Counted from the first letter of the stretch, positions 15,109 through 24,974 are shown. The stretch: DNA of 40,269 nt from Psychrobacter pasteurii (GCF_900162815.1 NZ_FUGD01000088.1:1-40269); one strand, 5' to 3'. Notes: generated from the sequence alone by a model not told the origin. A program made the numbers and translations.

Positions 15109-18100
15109 TTAAACGTTTTGCCACTTCGTCAATCTAGCCACATAACGTGGGCCTCCGGCTTTTGGCCCTGTCCCTGATAACCCACAACCACCAAAGGGCT
15201 GCTCGCCTACCACAGCACCAATTTGGTTACGGTTGATATAGGTATTCCCCACTTTAGTACGGCTCTCAATATGATCCGCTACCGTTTCGATACGGCTGTG
15301 AATACCTAGAGTTAAGCCATAACCTGTGGCATTAATCTCTTCTATAAGCTCATCAAGCTTGCTAGCCTCATAACGTAAAATATGCAAGATAGGTCCAAAG
15401 TGCTCGCCACCAATCACGTCAATACCGTCCACTTCAATAGCCGTCGGTAATACAAAGGTGCTATTACTTAGGTTATTTGCAGACTCAGAACTAATAGGCG
15501 TTTGAGCAATAACACGGGCTCGGCTATCGTTACGCATGGCTTCAATGTGGTCACGTAGACCTTTTTGGGCCTCTTTATCAATCACCGGACCCACATCTGT
15601 GGTCACATTAGATGGATTACCTACTACCAACTCAGCCATATTCCCCTTGAGCAGCTCAATGACAGAGTCAGCAATGTCTTGCTGCAAACACAATATTCGA
15701 CAGGCTGAACAACGCTGTCCTGCTGAACCAAATGCTGATAACACCGCATCTTTTACCACTTGCTCAGGCAGAGCGGTTGAGTCAACAATCATCGCATTTT
15801 GACCGCCAGTTTCTGCAATCAAAATAGGCAGATCTTTAGCAGAAGCTTGTTCAGAGCCCGACTCTACAACTCGCTCATTAGAATAAAGTGACTTATTAAT
15901 GTGCTGTGCAGTCTGGGTAGATCCGGTAAATACCACGCCATCAATTAAGGTCGATGAAGTCAACGCTGCCCCTACCTCGCCAGCTCCAGTCACAAACTGT
16001 AAAGCATAGTCAGGCACGCCTGCTTGATACATAAGCTGCGCCCCAAAATAGGCAATCAAGCTGGTTTGTTCTGCAGGCTTAGCAACTACTGTATTACCTG
16101 CTGCTAAAGCCCCAACAATTTGTCCGGTGTAAATAGCTAGCGGGAAGTTCCATGGGCTAATACAAACTACGGTACCGCGAGCCGTACGCTTTTGCGTGAC
16201 TTGATTGCCTGATAAATCAGTAAAGGCATGGGTTTGCTGACTTAAACGCTCAGCTTCATTGGCATAGTAACGACAAAAATCGACTGCTTCACGAATCTCA
16301 TCAATACTATCTTGTAACGTCTTGCCGGCCTCTTTATGACACATAGCCACCAGCTGGCTAAAGTTTTGTTCATACAAATCAGCGATACGCTTTAAGATGG
16401 CACTGCGCTCAGTGACAGGCACTTGTTGCCACTGGCTTTGACCCGCTATTGCTGCATCCATCGCCTGGTTGGCAATCTCGGCATCAGCATAGACCACTTC
16501 ACCAGCCACAACCTCATGGTTCCAAGGCGCTACTACAGTGTTAACGGATAACTGCTGTGCCACTGTGTTATCGATTTGCTGGCCCTTAACAACAGAGTTG
16601 GCAGACCAAGTATGTTGTAAATAGCTGTCCACTTGCGCTTTAAACGGTTGCCACTGCGAGTCAACAAATATATTAGGGCCAAAGCTTGCCTGTCTATCTG
16701 TGTAAATCTCTAACGGCATTGCAATACGTGGATTATGTAGTGTCTCGTACTGCGTCAACGTATCATAAGGATGCACCGTTAAAGGCTCTACCGGGTGAGT
16801 CTTATCTAATAATTGGTGCACAAATGAGCTGTTAGCGCCATTTTCTAATAAACGACGTACTAAGTAAGGTAGCAAGTCTTTATGTGCACCGACTGGAGCA
16901 TAGATACGCACCGGAATGTCATAGGCCTGCAAGATATGATCATAAAGCGCATCGCCCATGCCGTGCAGTCTCTGGAATTCAAAGTCTCTGTGCGGGCTCA
17001 TGGTCATTACTGAAGACAAAGTATGGGCATTATGGGTGGCAAACTGTGGCCAAAGCACCCCACGAATTTGCTCAGTTAATAAGAATCTGGCACAAGCTAA
17101 ATAGGCCACATCCGTTCCCTCTTTGCGGGTCCATACCGGATAGCCAGTAATGCCTTTTTGCTGAGCCAATTTAATTTCATAATCCCAGTAAGCGCCTTTT
17201 ACCAAGCGTACAGGAATACGATCGCCCACTTCTTTTGCCAAACTTGCCAGCCAAGTCAGTACCGCTAAAGCTCGTTTTGAGTAGCCTTGTACTACCAGCC
17301 CTAAGCCGTCCCAATCTTGAGTCATGGTGTCACGGTATAAAGATTCAAATAACTTTAACGACACTTCTAGACGATCGGCTTCTTCGGCATCAATACTGAT
17401 ATCGACATCTACTTCACGTGCCGCTTCAATTAATAGGATGCAGCGTTGACGCAGTAAACCTAACACCTGATCAATTTGGGTCGCTTCATAACGCGGGTGT
17501 AATGCCGACAGCTTAATAGATACTGAAGGTTTAGGCATGCCCTCTTTGACCTTGATATTGGCCGTAGAGCGAATGGCGTGCAAATAGTCACTAAAATACT
17601 TCTCAGCATCTTTATGAGTAACTGCTGCTTCTCCAAGCATATCGAAGGAATAGGTATAGCCTTTATTGCGATAAGGCTGGCTGTTGCGATTGGCTTCTTC
17701 AATGGTTTCACCGAGCACAAACTGATGACCCATAATTTTCATAGCACGCTGCATGGCGCTACGAATCACCGGCTCACCCATTTTTTTGGTCATACGATCC
17801 AAGAAGCCTGAGGCTGTGGTAGAGCTATCAATACTCACCACACGGCCAGTCATCATAAGGCCCCAGGTTGATGCATTAACGATAAATCCGTTGTCGTCTT
17901 TTAAGTGCTTTTTCCAATCCGCCACACTCATTTTGTCACGAATAAGTGCATCCGCCGTGGCATTATCTGGCACACGGATTAAGGCCTCAGCAAGGCTCAT
18001 CAATAAGATACCCTCTTGGGTATCCAAGCTGTACTCTAGTAGTAATGAATCCACCATCTTAACGGCTTTATCATTATTACGAACATGCTCAACCAAGCTG

Positions 18101-18324
18101 GCCGTTTGTTCTGCAGCAGCATCACGCTCATTAACGCCATGCACGACTCGTGGCTCTGCTAGTGGCAACAGCTCCCCTAACCAAGTGTCTTCATCGGCAC
18201 TGTATAAAGGAGAAATCAGCTTAAATAATTCGCTGGCTGGTTTCTCGATATAACTCGGCTCTAATACATCTGTCGCCGAAAATTGGATTGGGTTTTGCGG
18301 GTAGAATGGGTTATTTAAACTCAT
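15109..18324 (-). CDS. putA: Bifunctional proline dehydrogenase / glutamate-semialdehyde dehydrogenase
   Basis: The 1071-residue product oxidises proline to glutamate in two steps, passing electrons to quinone. The proline dehydrogenase barrel carries VRLVKGAYWDYE (about residue 375) and, nearer its end, ATHNAHTLSSV. The aldehyde dehydrogenase domain has the NAD-binding SPWNFPLAIYTGQI, the VFTGSTQTAQ loop, the general base ETGGQNAM and catalytic Cys in GQRCSACR (about residue 872). It lacks the N-terminal ribbon-helix-helix repressor domain of E. coli PutA and ends at RYVARLTKWQNV, without the C-terminal domain, which is the next gene. ATG 18324 follows a GGAG ribosome site. No proline permease gene is adjacent. 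Confidence 0.97.
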   Translation of the reverse strand: MSLNNPFYPQNPIQFSATDVLEPSYIEKPASELFKLISPLYSADEDTWLGELLPLAEPRVVHGVNERDAAAEQTASLVEHVRNNDKAVKMVDSLLLEYSLDTQEGILLMSLAEALIRVPDNATADALIRDKMSVADWKKHLKDDNGFIVNASTWGLMMTGRVVSIDSSTTASGFLDRMTKKMGEPVIRSAMQRAMKIMGHQFVLGETIEEANRNSQPYRNKGYTYSFDMLGEAAVTHKDAEKYFSDYLHAIRSTANIKVKEGMPKPSVSIKLSALHPRYEATQIDQVLGLLRQRCILLIEAAREVDVDISIDAEEADRLEVSLKLFESLYRDTMTQDWDGLGLVVQGYSKRALAVLTWLASLAKEVGDRIPVRLVKGAYWDYEIKLAQQKGITGYPVWTRKEGTDVAYLACARFLLTEQIRGVLWPQFATHNAHTLSSVMTMSPHRDFEFQRLHGMGDALYDHILQAYDIPVRIYAPVGAHKDLLPYLVRRLLENGANSSFVHQLLDKTHPVEPLTVHPYDTLTQYETLHNPRIAMPLEIYTDRQASFGPNIFVDSQWQPFKAQVDSYLQHTWSANSVVKGQQIDNTVAQQLSVNTVVAPWNHEVVAGEVVYADAEIANQAMDAAIAGQSQWQQVPVTERSAILKRIADLYEQNFSQLVAMCHKEAGKTLQDSIDEIREAVDFCRYYANEAERLSQQTHAFTDLSGNQVTQKRTARGTVVCISPWNFPLAIYTGQIVGALAAGNTVVAKPAEQTSLIAYFGAQLMYQAGVPDYALQFVTGAGEVGAALTSSTLIDGVVFTGSTQTAQHINKSLYSNERVVESGSEQASAKDLPILIAETGGQNAMIVDSTALPEQVVKDAVLSAFGSAGQRCSACRILCLQQDIADSVIELLKGNMAELVVGNPSNVTTDVGPVIDKEAQKGLRDHIEAMRNDSRARVIAQTPISSESANNLSNSTFVLPTAIEVDGIDVIGGEHFGPILHILRYEASKLDELIEEINATGYGLTLGIHSRIETVADHIESRTKVGNTYINRNQIGAVVGEQPFGGCGLSGTGPKAGGPRYVARLTKWQNV

Positions 18325-19096
18325 ATCATCTCCATTGATATCAAAGAAAATAGTGGTGTGGCTTGCGTATCACGCTAAAGTCTTATGGTCATTTATCCAT
18401 TGAAATCATCATCTTTAGTTATCATCAGTATTCGATGACTCCTCGCTGATAGTCAGAATAACCAGACTGGCGCACTATTAAGGTTAATTAAATGAGTTAC
18501 TACCACTATAGACAGCAAAGCCTTGTTATTAAAGGGAGGATAAGTATCGGGAATGTTAAGCGTAAATAAAACATACGTCATCACAAACCCTCTTTTTTCA
18601 TAACAATCACCCACTTAGATTAATAATAAAGAGATAGGATTCATCGCCTAAAAGGATAGGCATTTCCTACTTCTTAATCTAGGTGCTGCAGATTACTAAA
18701 TGAAAAAAGGTCGACTTATTTATCGATTTAATTAAAGGCTTATAGGCTATTTAGGACGAATTACTAAATATCAAACAATACGGCATCGAGGGGATACAGA
18801 ATAATTTGATATCAATTTGGCGGAATAAATAGAATTTAAAGCGGTCAAAAACAGTAGCAAGTCCAAGCCATCGTCTTATAGTGTAACCATCCTCGAATAT
18901 AGAACACTTCGACAGACAGTATGAATAACCAACGACAAACTCACTAATGCCTTCTTCTTTAATGATACTGGCTTAAATTAAACAGGACGTTTTAGGTCGG
19001 CCAGCTAAAGAAAAACCTCTACGGCGTTGATTGAGGTTATGAGCTTGATGGGCGAATGTTACCACACTCATCCGGTGTTAGACCATAGTTTAGACC
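18325..19096. other. Long gene-poor spacer upstream of putA
   Basis: I find no convincing gene in about 770 bases. The part next to putA should hold its promoter, but no clear -35/-10 pair stands out. On the minus strand about 65 codons are open around 18760-18960, with no good start, ribosome site or recognisable protein. This may be the remnant of a lost gene. Confidence 0.5.
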
Positions 19097-19139
19097 AAAA
19101 AAATAAGGCTGATAAAAACAGGTGTTTTTATCAGCCTTA
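19097..19139 (-). terminator. Strong terminator of the NCS2 permease gene
   Basis: A 16-bp perfect stem (19105-19120 with 19123-19138) is followed on the minus strand by TTATTTTTTT. It lies about 87 bases past the permease stop at 19226. Confidence 0.9.
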
Positions 19140-19225
19140 AAAAATTGTTTTTTCAAACCCCTCTTTATTGTTTTTTTTACTCAATAAAGCGGATTATTTA
19201 TGAAAACAACTTATAAGAAAGCAGC

Positions 19226-20521
19226 TTATAGGAAAACAATTTTACCTAACAGGATGATCGTTAACACCCATACCGCAGGGCTTACTTGATTGAATTTACC
19301 CGTTAACACTTTAACCACAGTATAAGTGATAAAACCTAGCGAGATACCATCAGCGATAGAGTAAGTTAACGGAGTTAATAGTAGCACCACTGCCACAGGA
19401 GCTGCTTCTGTTAAATCTTCCCAGTCAATGTCTTTTAGCGTGTATAACATTAATACAGAAACGTAGAAAATCGCACCCGCTGTTGCATAGGCTGGAATCA
19501 TACCTGCCAGCGGTGCAAAGAAGATACTTAATAGAAACAACACACCCACAGTCACAGCCATAAGACCTGTACGACCACCAGCGGCAACACCTGCTGTACT
19601 TTCAACAAAGCTTGTGGTTGATGAGGTACCCAGCAATGAGCCAGCAACGGTTGCTGTAGAGTCTGCTAACAGTGCTTTGTCTAGGTTGCGGATATCGCCT
19701 TTTTCATCGACTAAGCCGGCTTTACTGGTCACACCAATTAAAGTACCTGACGTATCAAACAAGTCAACGAATAAAAAGGCAAAGATCACACTAATCATAG
19801 CAATATCAAATGCACCAGCAATATCCAGTTGCATAAATGTCGGTGCAATCGGTGGCGGCATAGACATCACGCCAGCAAACGGCACTTGACCAGCAAGAAC
19901 TGCAATAACAGTGACCGCTAAAATGCCGATAGTCACCGCACCAGGGATATTACGATACACCAAGCCAATGATCATGAAGAAACCTAAGGCAGCCATCATT
20001 GGAGAGAACTGCTGTAGGTCACCTAAGCTAACAAAGGTTGCTTCATTGGCAACGATAATGCCTGAGCTTTTTAAGGCGATAAAGGCTAAGAAAGCCCCAA
20101 TACCAGCAACAATACCTTGCTTTAAGCTATTTGGAATGGCATTAATCACCCACTCACGAATCTTAAATAAGCTTAGTAGCACGAAGATACAGCCTGACAA
20201 GAATACCGCTCCTAAAGCTGTTTGCCAGGTATAACCCATGCCCAGTACTACGCCATAAGTAAAGAAGGCGTTTAGACCCATGCCTGGTGCCAAAGCTACT
20301 GGCAGACGGGCATAAATACCCATGATGAAACAGCCTAGTGCAGCAGCCAAACAGGTGGCCACAAACACTGCCCCACTATCCATACCGGCATCGGCAAGAA
20401 TATTAGGGTTAACAAAAATGATGTATGCCATCGTTAAAAACGTCGTGATCCCCGCTAAGATTTCTGTTCTTACCGTGGTGTTTTGACCGTCAATGCCAAA
20501 ATAGCGCTCAATTGCATTCAT
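19226..20521 (-). CDS. NCS2-family purine permease (AzgA/AdeP/GhxP type)
   Basis: The 431-residue, highly hydrophobic protein begins MNAIERYFGIDGQNTTVRTE and continues ILAGITTFLTMAYIIFVNPN, which is the hallmark of the AzgA branch of NCS2 transporters for adenine, guanine or hypoxanthine. Further family stretches are LAPGMGLNAFF, FVDLFDTSGTLIGV and GSLLGTSSTTSFVESTAGVA; the last two hold the conserved polar residues around the substrate site. About 12-14 membrane segments are visible, placing it in the inner membrane as a proton-coupled importer. Which purine it carries cannot be told. ATG 20521 has only a partial ribosome site. No purine salvage enzyme is adjacent and I see no purine riboswitch upstream. 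Confidence 0.93.
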   Translation of the reverse strand: MNAIERYFGIDGQNTTVRTEILAGITTFLTMAYIIFVNPNILADAGMDSGAVFVATCLAAALGCFIMGIYARLPVALAPGMGLNAFFTYGVVLGMGYTWQTALGAVFLSGCIFVLLSLFKIREWVINAIPNSLKQGIVAGIGAFLAFIALKSSGIIVANEATFVSLGDLQQFSPMMAALGFFMIIGLVYRNIPGAVTIGILAVTVIAVLAGQVPFAGVMSMPPPIAPTFMQLDIAGAFDIAMISVIFAFLFVDLFDTSGTLIGVTSKAGLVDEKGDIRNLDKALLADSTATVAGSLLGTSSTTSFVESTAGVAAGGRTGLMAVTVGVLFLLSIFFAPLAGMIPAYATAGAIFYVSVLMLYTLKDIDWEDLTEAAPVAVVLLLTPLTYSIADGISLGFITYTVVKVLTGKFNQVSPAVWVLTIILLGKIVFL

Positions 20522-20864
20522 AGGGATTAGCCTGAGTATATTTGCGTTGAAAAACCAAAGGATGGTGCTGTTTTAGGAAAATAAAAATAAATCTACTGTT
20601 TACTTAACCAAAAACAGACAAGGAGAAATACTGCGTTAATATAATAAAAAAGGGTAAATTATATAGGATTCGGCTTAAAACTAGTACACCTTTGACCAAC
20701 AATTCATCAAATTCTATGTAAATCCATCGATTATTGACCAGTATTGGAGGTTATTTAGATTTAGATTTAGATTTAGCTATTGCTTCACTTTTAAGCCAAG
20801 CGACTTGAGTTATAGTCTACTTCCGTTTATAACCTACTTAAGTTTATAAGAGGCGTTGAAAGTA
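20522..20864. other. Intergenic region between the permease and tolQ
   Basis: This is the divergent control region for the permease (minus) and tolQ (plus). It holds the hexamer repeat at 20753-20776 and otherwise no gene that I can see. Confidence 0.5.
20753..20776. repeat. Hexanucleotide tandem repeat (ATTTAG)4
   Basis: Four exact ATTTAG units lie in the divergent spacer, about 230 bases from the permease start and 285 from the tolQ start. Confidence 0.95.
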
Positions 20865-20892
20865 GTAGAATCAGGCTAGGTTAAGGTATAAT
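20865..20892 (+). promoter_or_regulatory. Possible tolQ promoter
   Basis: A consensus TATAAT (20887-20892) is preceded by GTAGAA at a 16-bp spacing, a poor -35 element. The 5' leader would be about 160 nt. Confidence 0.4.
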
Positions 20893-21060
20893 GTAGCGCT
20901 GCTATATTAGCCCCCTTGCACTTACTAGCTTTACTTACAAACACTATCTGTAATTATAATAGCGACTGCTTAATACTTTGGTTGCCTCTTCTGTACTTTC
21001 ATTTAAGTTCTATTTTAATTTAGCGTTTTATAACCTCTTATAACCTCAAGCGAGTGATTC

Positions 21061-21789
21061 ATGTCAGAGCTGTCAGATTCTATCAACCTTATTAGTCTTA
21101 TTACCAATGCCAGCTTATTGGTTCAGATTGTTATGGGGATCTTGTTATTGGCATCCATACTTTGCTGGGTGCTCATTTTCCGTTTGAGCGCGCGACTGGG
21201 CACAGCCAAACGCCAAGATCAGCATTTTGAAAACTGGTTTTGGTCAGGCGAAGATCTAGCAAAGCTTTATCAAGGTATTCAAAACTCACCAGACCGTCAT
21301 GGTCTGGCCAATATATTTTATGTCGGCTTTTCTGAATTTTTACGCATGAACAAAAAGCGTCAGCCCAAAGACCATATTATTGATGGGGTTGAGCGTAAAC
21401 TACGTGTAGGACTTGGCCGTCAGCAGCAATCGCTTGAGTCAGGTTTGGCAGTGTTAGCCAGTATCGGCTCAGTGTCCCCATACATCGGTTTATTTGGAAC
21501 TGTTTGGGGTATTATGAATGCCTTTATTGGTCTATCTGAAGCGTCTCAAGTTAGCTTAGCTGCGGTTGCCCCAGGGATTGCTGAAGCATTGATTGCTACC
21601 GCTATGGGCTTATTTGCCGCTATTCCTGCTGTTTTAGCTTATAACCATTTCACTGCTAAAGCTGCTGGTATTTATGACAGCCGCGCTTTGTTTTGTGATG
21701 AGATGACCGGCATGCTACAGCGTGAGACACACGAAACCGCAGCTATCCCTCAAGAAGAGAGCTATGCCGCTCAAGCCTCTCAGCTATAA
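21061..21789 (+). CDS. tolQ: Tol-Pal system proton channel subunit TolQ
   Basis: The 242-residue product belongs to the TolQ/ExbB/MotA family. One membrane helix lies near the N-terminus (LLVQIVMGILLLASILCWVL), a cytoplasmic loop follows with LANIFYVGFSEFLRM, and two more helices sit at about 132-152 and 170-195. The signature GSVSPYIGLFGTVWGIMNAF and PGIAEALIATAMGLFAAIPA are the TolQ/ExbB motifs. With TolR it uses the proton gradient to drive TolA, which acts on the outer membrane during division. The context (tolR 12 bases on, then tolA and tolB) favours TolQ over ExbB. Confidence 0.96.
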   Translation: MSELSDSINLISLITNASLLVQIVMGILLLASILCWVLIFRLSARLGTAKRQDQHFENWFWSGEDLAKLYQGIQNSPDRHGLANIFYVGFSEFLRMNKKRQPKDHIIDGVERKLRVGLGRQQQSLESGLAVLASIGSVSPYIGLFGTVWGIMNAFIGLSEASQVSLAAVAPGIAEALIATAMGLFAAIPAVLAYNHFTAKAAGIYDSRALFCDEMTGMLQRETHETAAIPQEESYAAQASQL

Positions 21790-21801
21790 AAGGAGCACGT
21801 T

Positions 21802-22254
21802 ATGAAAGCTAGCCCCTTTTCCAGACATAAAAAAGAACTCAACGCCTCTATGAACGTGGTGCCCTACATTGATGTGATGTTGGTGCTACTGGTCATCTTT
21901 ATGGTGACCACCCCTATGCTGACCACAGGTGTGGACGTTGACTTACCTAAAGCCAGTACCGATAACATTGCCACAGGAGCACAGATGCCTGTCATTATCT
22001 CTCTAAAAAGTAATGGAGAGATTTATATGAGTTATGAAAACAATATCGATACGCCAGTATTAGAAGATGCGTTAATTGAGACTCTTATTGGCTTACAAAA
22101 CAACTCACAAGGCAATGAGGTGCAAGTCATGATTAATGCTGACCAAAATAATCAGTATGGTATGGTGATGCAGATTATGGCCAACTTACAAAAAGCTGGC
22201 GTCAAAAAAGTAGGTTTATTAACGGGTCAGCCCTTGCCTACTGATATAAATTAA
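21802..22254 (+). CDS. tolR: Tol-Pal system protein TolR
   Basis: The 150-residue product has a short cytoplasmic start, one membrane helix with the proton-carrying Asp (NVVPYIDVMLVLLVIFMVTT) and a periplasmic domain with TTGVDVDLPKA and INADQNNQYGMVMQIM. This is the ExbD/TolR fold. TolR pairs with TolQ as the stator and may clamp peptidoglycan. The start follows AGGAG, 12 bases after the tolQ stop, which indicates translation from a shared transcript. Confidence 0.96.
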   Translation: MKASPFSRHKKELNASMNVVPYIDVMLVLLVIFMVTTPMLTTGVDVDLPKASTDNIATGAQMPVIISLKSNGEIYMSYENNIDTPVLEDALIETLIGLQNNSQGNEVQVMINADQNNQYGMVMQIMANLQKAGVKKVGLLTGQPLPTDIN

Positions 22255-22328
22255 CCATGAAACCAGCTTAGAGTCTGACCAAATTAGAGTCAGATCAAAC
22301 CCTGCTACTTAACTAAAACTTTGAGAAA

Positions 22329-23249
22329 ATGACCGTGCTAAATCGAGCGCCCAGTATTTACGTTCCCGTAGAGCCTGAAGATAATGGCATCGCCCTGCCA
22401 GCTATCTTAAGCTTAATCGTGCATGGCTCTATATTGGCATTTATTGCTTTGACTTACCAAGCGCCTAATATTGAAGACAACCAGACCATTGAGACCAGTA
22501 TCATCACTCCTGAAGAGTTGGCAAGTCTACAAGCAGAAATTCAGGCAAATCGGGAGACTTTAGCGGCGGGTGGTGTTCCTGAAACTCCTGAAATAAGCAC
22601 TCAACCACCGCCACCCCCTCCATCAGCCAGTACGGATAACTCCTATATTGGTGGGGATTCTGCCTTCTCCAGAGGCATCTCCTCTATTTTTAATAATTCA
22701 ATTGACTCTACTCCTGAGCCTGTGGGGGCCAATGACAGTAGCGACCCTGTATTTACAGAGCTCAGTGAACTTCCAGAGCCTAGCAAAGCAGAAGAGTTGT
22801 CAGAGACTACAGAAACGAAGTCTGCCGCAGAAGACTCAAAGCCGATAAAAAACACCCCAAAAGTGACCGCCAATACAGATCACAAGGGTCAGCTTAGTGC
22901 CACCTTCCCTTCGGGTGCTGAAGGCAATAAAAACAAATCTACTTCTGGAACAGGTACTGCCTCACAATCGACAGGCAGTGGCAGCAGCAAGTCTAGCAGT
23001 GGTGACATCAGTGGGGATTTGATAAGCCTAATCGAACCTCATTGGACACCCCCCGTTGGTAAAGTCGGTGCAGCCGTCTCGGTCTCAGTTACCGTGGATG
23101 AAAATGGCAATGTCTTAAGCGTCAATGCCAACACCTCCGATCCAGAGCTCAAGCAATCCTTAGAGTCTGCGGTTAACAGAGCCAGTCCGCTTACTCCGGT
23201 CATCGGTACCAATAAGCGTCGACTGAAACTTAATTTTATTGTTCGCTAG
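22329..23249 (+). CDS. tolA: Tol-Pal system protein TolA
   Basis: The 306-residue product has an N-terminal membrane anchor (LPAILSLIVHGSILAFIALT), a Pro/Ser/Glu/Thr-rich middle in place of the long Ala/Lys-rich helix of E. coli TolA, and a TonB/TolA C-terminal domain (VSVSVTVDENGNVLSVNANT to KRRLKLNFIV). It bridges the inner membrane TolQR motor to the outer membrane. At 306 residues it is shorter than E. coli TolA (about 420), and the low-complexity middle (Ser/Gly runs around residues 200-230) is probably disordered. Position between tolR and tolB supports TolA over TonB. A 74-base gap follows tolR. Confidence 0.9.
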   Translation: MTVLNRAPSIYVPVEPEDNGIALPAILSLIVHGSILAFIALTYQAPNIEDNQTIETSIITPEELASLQAEIQANRETLAAGGVPETPEISTQPPPPPPSASTDNSYIGGDSAFSRGISSIFNNSIDSTPEPVGANDSSDPVFTELSELPEPSKAEELSETTETKSAAEDSKPIKNTPKVTANTDHKGQLSATFPSGAEGNKNKSTSGTGTASQSTGSGSSKSSSGDISGDLISLIEPHWTPPVGKVGAAVSVSVTVDENGNVLSVNANTSDPELKQSLESAVNRASPLTPVIGTNKRRLKLNFIVR

Positions 23250-23445
23250 TGCCGATAATAAAGTTAGATAAAAAGTTAGATAAATAGGATGGCAGCCTAG
23301 ATAAGTATGAACAATGACATTATGATTGAATAAAACAAAATAAATTACCGTTGTTAACTATACTTATTACGCTGTCCCTTATATCCTCTTGTTATCCGAA
23401 GCCTTATACTTATATAGGCTTGAGATCTTTATAATTAAGAACAAC

Positions 23446-24777
23446 ATGGCTAAGAATAAAATGATGACTCCTAAAAACACCCTTACCCCCTCTTATTCTC
23501 GTTTTACCACTGGCTTATCCTGCGCCCTATTGGCCTCGCTAGGTATGCTAGTTGGCACAACCGCAAATGCAGAAGAAGACTACGATTTGGAAGTCACTAT
23601 CTCCAAAAAAGGAGAGGTGAGTAAAAACCAAGTGGCCTTTGTCCCTTTTGCAGGCGACAGCAACACCTCGCAAACTATCCAAAAAGATTTACAAGCTACC
23701 CCATTAAAAGTAACCAGTGAAGGCTTAATTGGTCAGCCTCACAGCCGTGATGATTTGGCAGCAACCCTACCAGCTTGGCAGCAGTTGGGCATCCCTTATA
23801 TGGTCATCGGTAGCAGCAAAAGCGTTGCCGGAAACACCACCATCACCTTTGAGGTGATTGAAGTGGCCAAAGGTAGAATCATTAAAGGCACCCAAACCGT
23901 CACAGCAGTGGACAGCAAAACTGCCGCTCATAAAGCCTCAGGGCGTATTTATGAGTTAATTACGGGCAAGAAGCTAGACCTAAATGCTCGTCTAATTTAC
24001 GTGGAAGAAAAAGGCAGCGGCAAATCGAAGACTTCTGCCCTAGTCCTAGTCGATGCTGACGGCAGTAACAAGCGTGTCCTGTCTCGGGTCACTGACGCCA
24101 CTATCTATAGCCCAGCTGTCTCTCCAGATGGCCGTTCTGTTGCTTACTCGGTTCAGCTAAAAGACAATAGCGCCAATCTATGGAAATATGACCTAAAGAC
24201 CAGTCAATTGACTCGTCTGGTCGAGATGAAAGGCAGTAGCTTAAATCCTAGCTTCTCCTCAGATGGCTCAAAGATTTTATTCTCAAGCACAGTCAATGGG
24301 GATGCCGATATTTATCGCATCAACAGCAATGGCGGTAAGCCAGAACTGGTTATGTCAGGTCCTTACGAGCAAGTTACCCCAAGCTATGCGCCGAACGGCA
24401 GCTTCGTATATGCCTCGGACCATGCCAGCCCAAACCGTCCAAGTATTTATCGCTATAACTTCTCCGGATCACCAGTGCAAATCTCACGAGGCGGCTATGC
24501 CACCAACCCTAATTACAGTCCTGATGGCACAAAAATTGGCTTCTTAAGTGGCCGTAATGCTGCCATTATGAGTAGTAATGGCTCTATTCTGGCTAACTTT
24601 GGGGCAACTGGCTTAGATGAAGCACCTAGATTCTCACCCAGTGGTGAGCGTGTGGTGTATTCTCAAGGCGCCAAAAAAGGCAATTTGGTTATTCGCTATG
24701 TAGACGGAGGTAAAGTGACCACCTTACCTACCGATGGTATTGCCAAGTCCCCTACTTGGGTACCTAGCGCTGAATAG
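23446..24777 (+). CDS. tolB: Tol-Pal system periplasmic protein TolB
   Basis: The 443-residue product has a signal peptide (hydrophobic SCALLASLGMLVGTTANA, cut before EED), the TolB N-terminal domain (VAFVPFAGDSN, LPAWQQLGIPYMVIGS) and a six-bladed beta-propeller whose repeats read SPAVSPDGRSVAYS, NPSFSSDGSKILFS, TPSYAPNGSFVYAS, NPNYSPDGTKIGFL, APRFSPSGERVVYS and a final SPTWVPSAE. In other species TolB binds Pal and OmpA-type lipoproteins. ATG 23446 is chosen over a TTG 19 codons upstream because it gives the proper signal peptide. The hairpin at 24821-24847 ends the transcript before any pal. Confidence 0.96.
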   Translation: MAKNKMMTPKNTLTPSYSRFTTGLSCALLASLGMLVGTTANAEEDYDLEVTISKKGEVSKNQVAFVPFAGDSNTSQTIQKDLQATPLKVTSEGLIGQPHSRDDLAATLPAWQQLGIPYMVIGSSKSVAGNTTITFEVIEVAKGRIIKGTQTVTAVDSKTAAHKASGRIYELITGKKLDLNARLIYVEEKGSGKSKTSALVLVDADGSNKRVLSRVTDATIYSPAVSPDGRSVAYSVQLKDNSANLWKYDLKTSQLTRLVEMKGSSLNPSFSSDGSKILFSSTVNGDADIYRINSNGGKPELVMSGPYEQVTPSYAPNGSFVYASDHASPNRPSIYRYNFSGSPVQISRGGYATNPNYSPDGTKIGFLSGRNAAIMSSNGSILANFGATGLDEAPRFSPSGERVVYSQGAKKGNLVIRYVDGGKVTTLPTDGIAKSPTWVPSAE

Positions 24778-24820
24778 CTCTTATAGTTAAAGTCAAATGA
24801 CCAAGCTCTACGCACAATAA

Positions 24821-24847
24821 AAAAACCTCAGTTTAACTGAGGTTTTT
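24821..24847 (+). terminator. Terminator of the tolQRAB transcript
   Basis: AACCTCAGTT pairs with AACTGAGGTT, with an A run before it and a T run after it. Confidence 0.92.
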
Positions 24848-24974
24848 TTATTTAAATAGACCTATAAAAAGCCATTGTATTTTGTCTCACATAACCCATA
24901 CTATAATCAGCTAATACGCAGAATAAATAGCTTTTACTCCCGCCAAACTTGCCATAATTTTAAAGAGGCCATCT

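Noticed and set aside
18760-18960. Minus-strand open stretch of about 65 codons
   Set aside because: No start codon with a ribosome site and no recognisable protein; likely chance or decayed.
20522-20720. Purine riboswitch upstream of the NCS2 permease
   Set aside because: I found no conserved three-way junction core sequence in the leader.
23389-23445. Longer tolB start at TTG 23389
   Set aside because: The extra 19 residues come before a normal charged start and signal peptide; ATG 23446 fits TolB.
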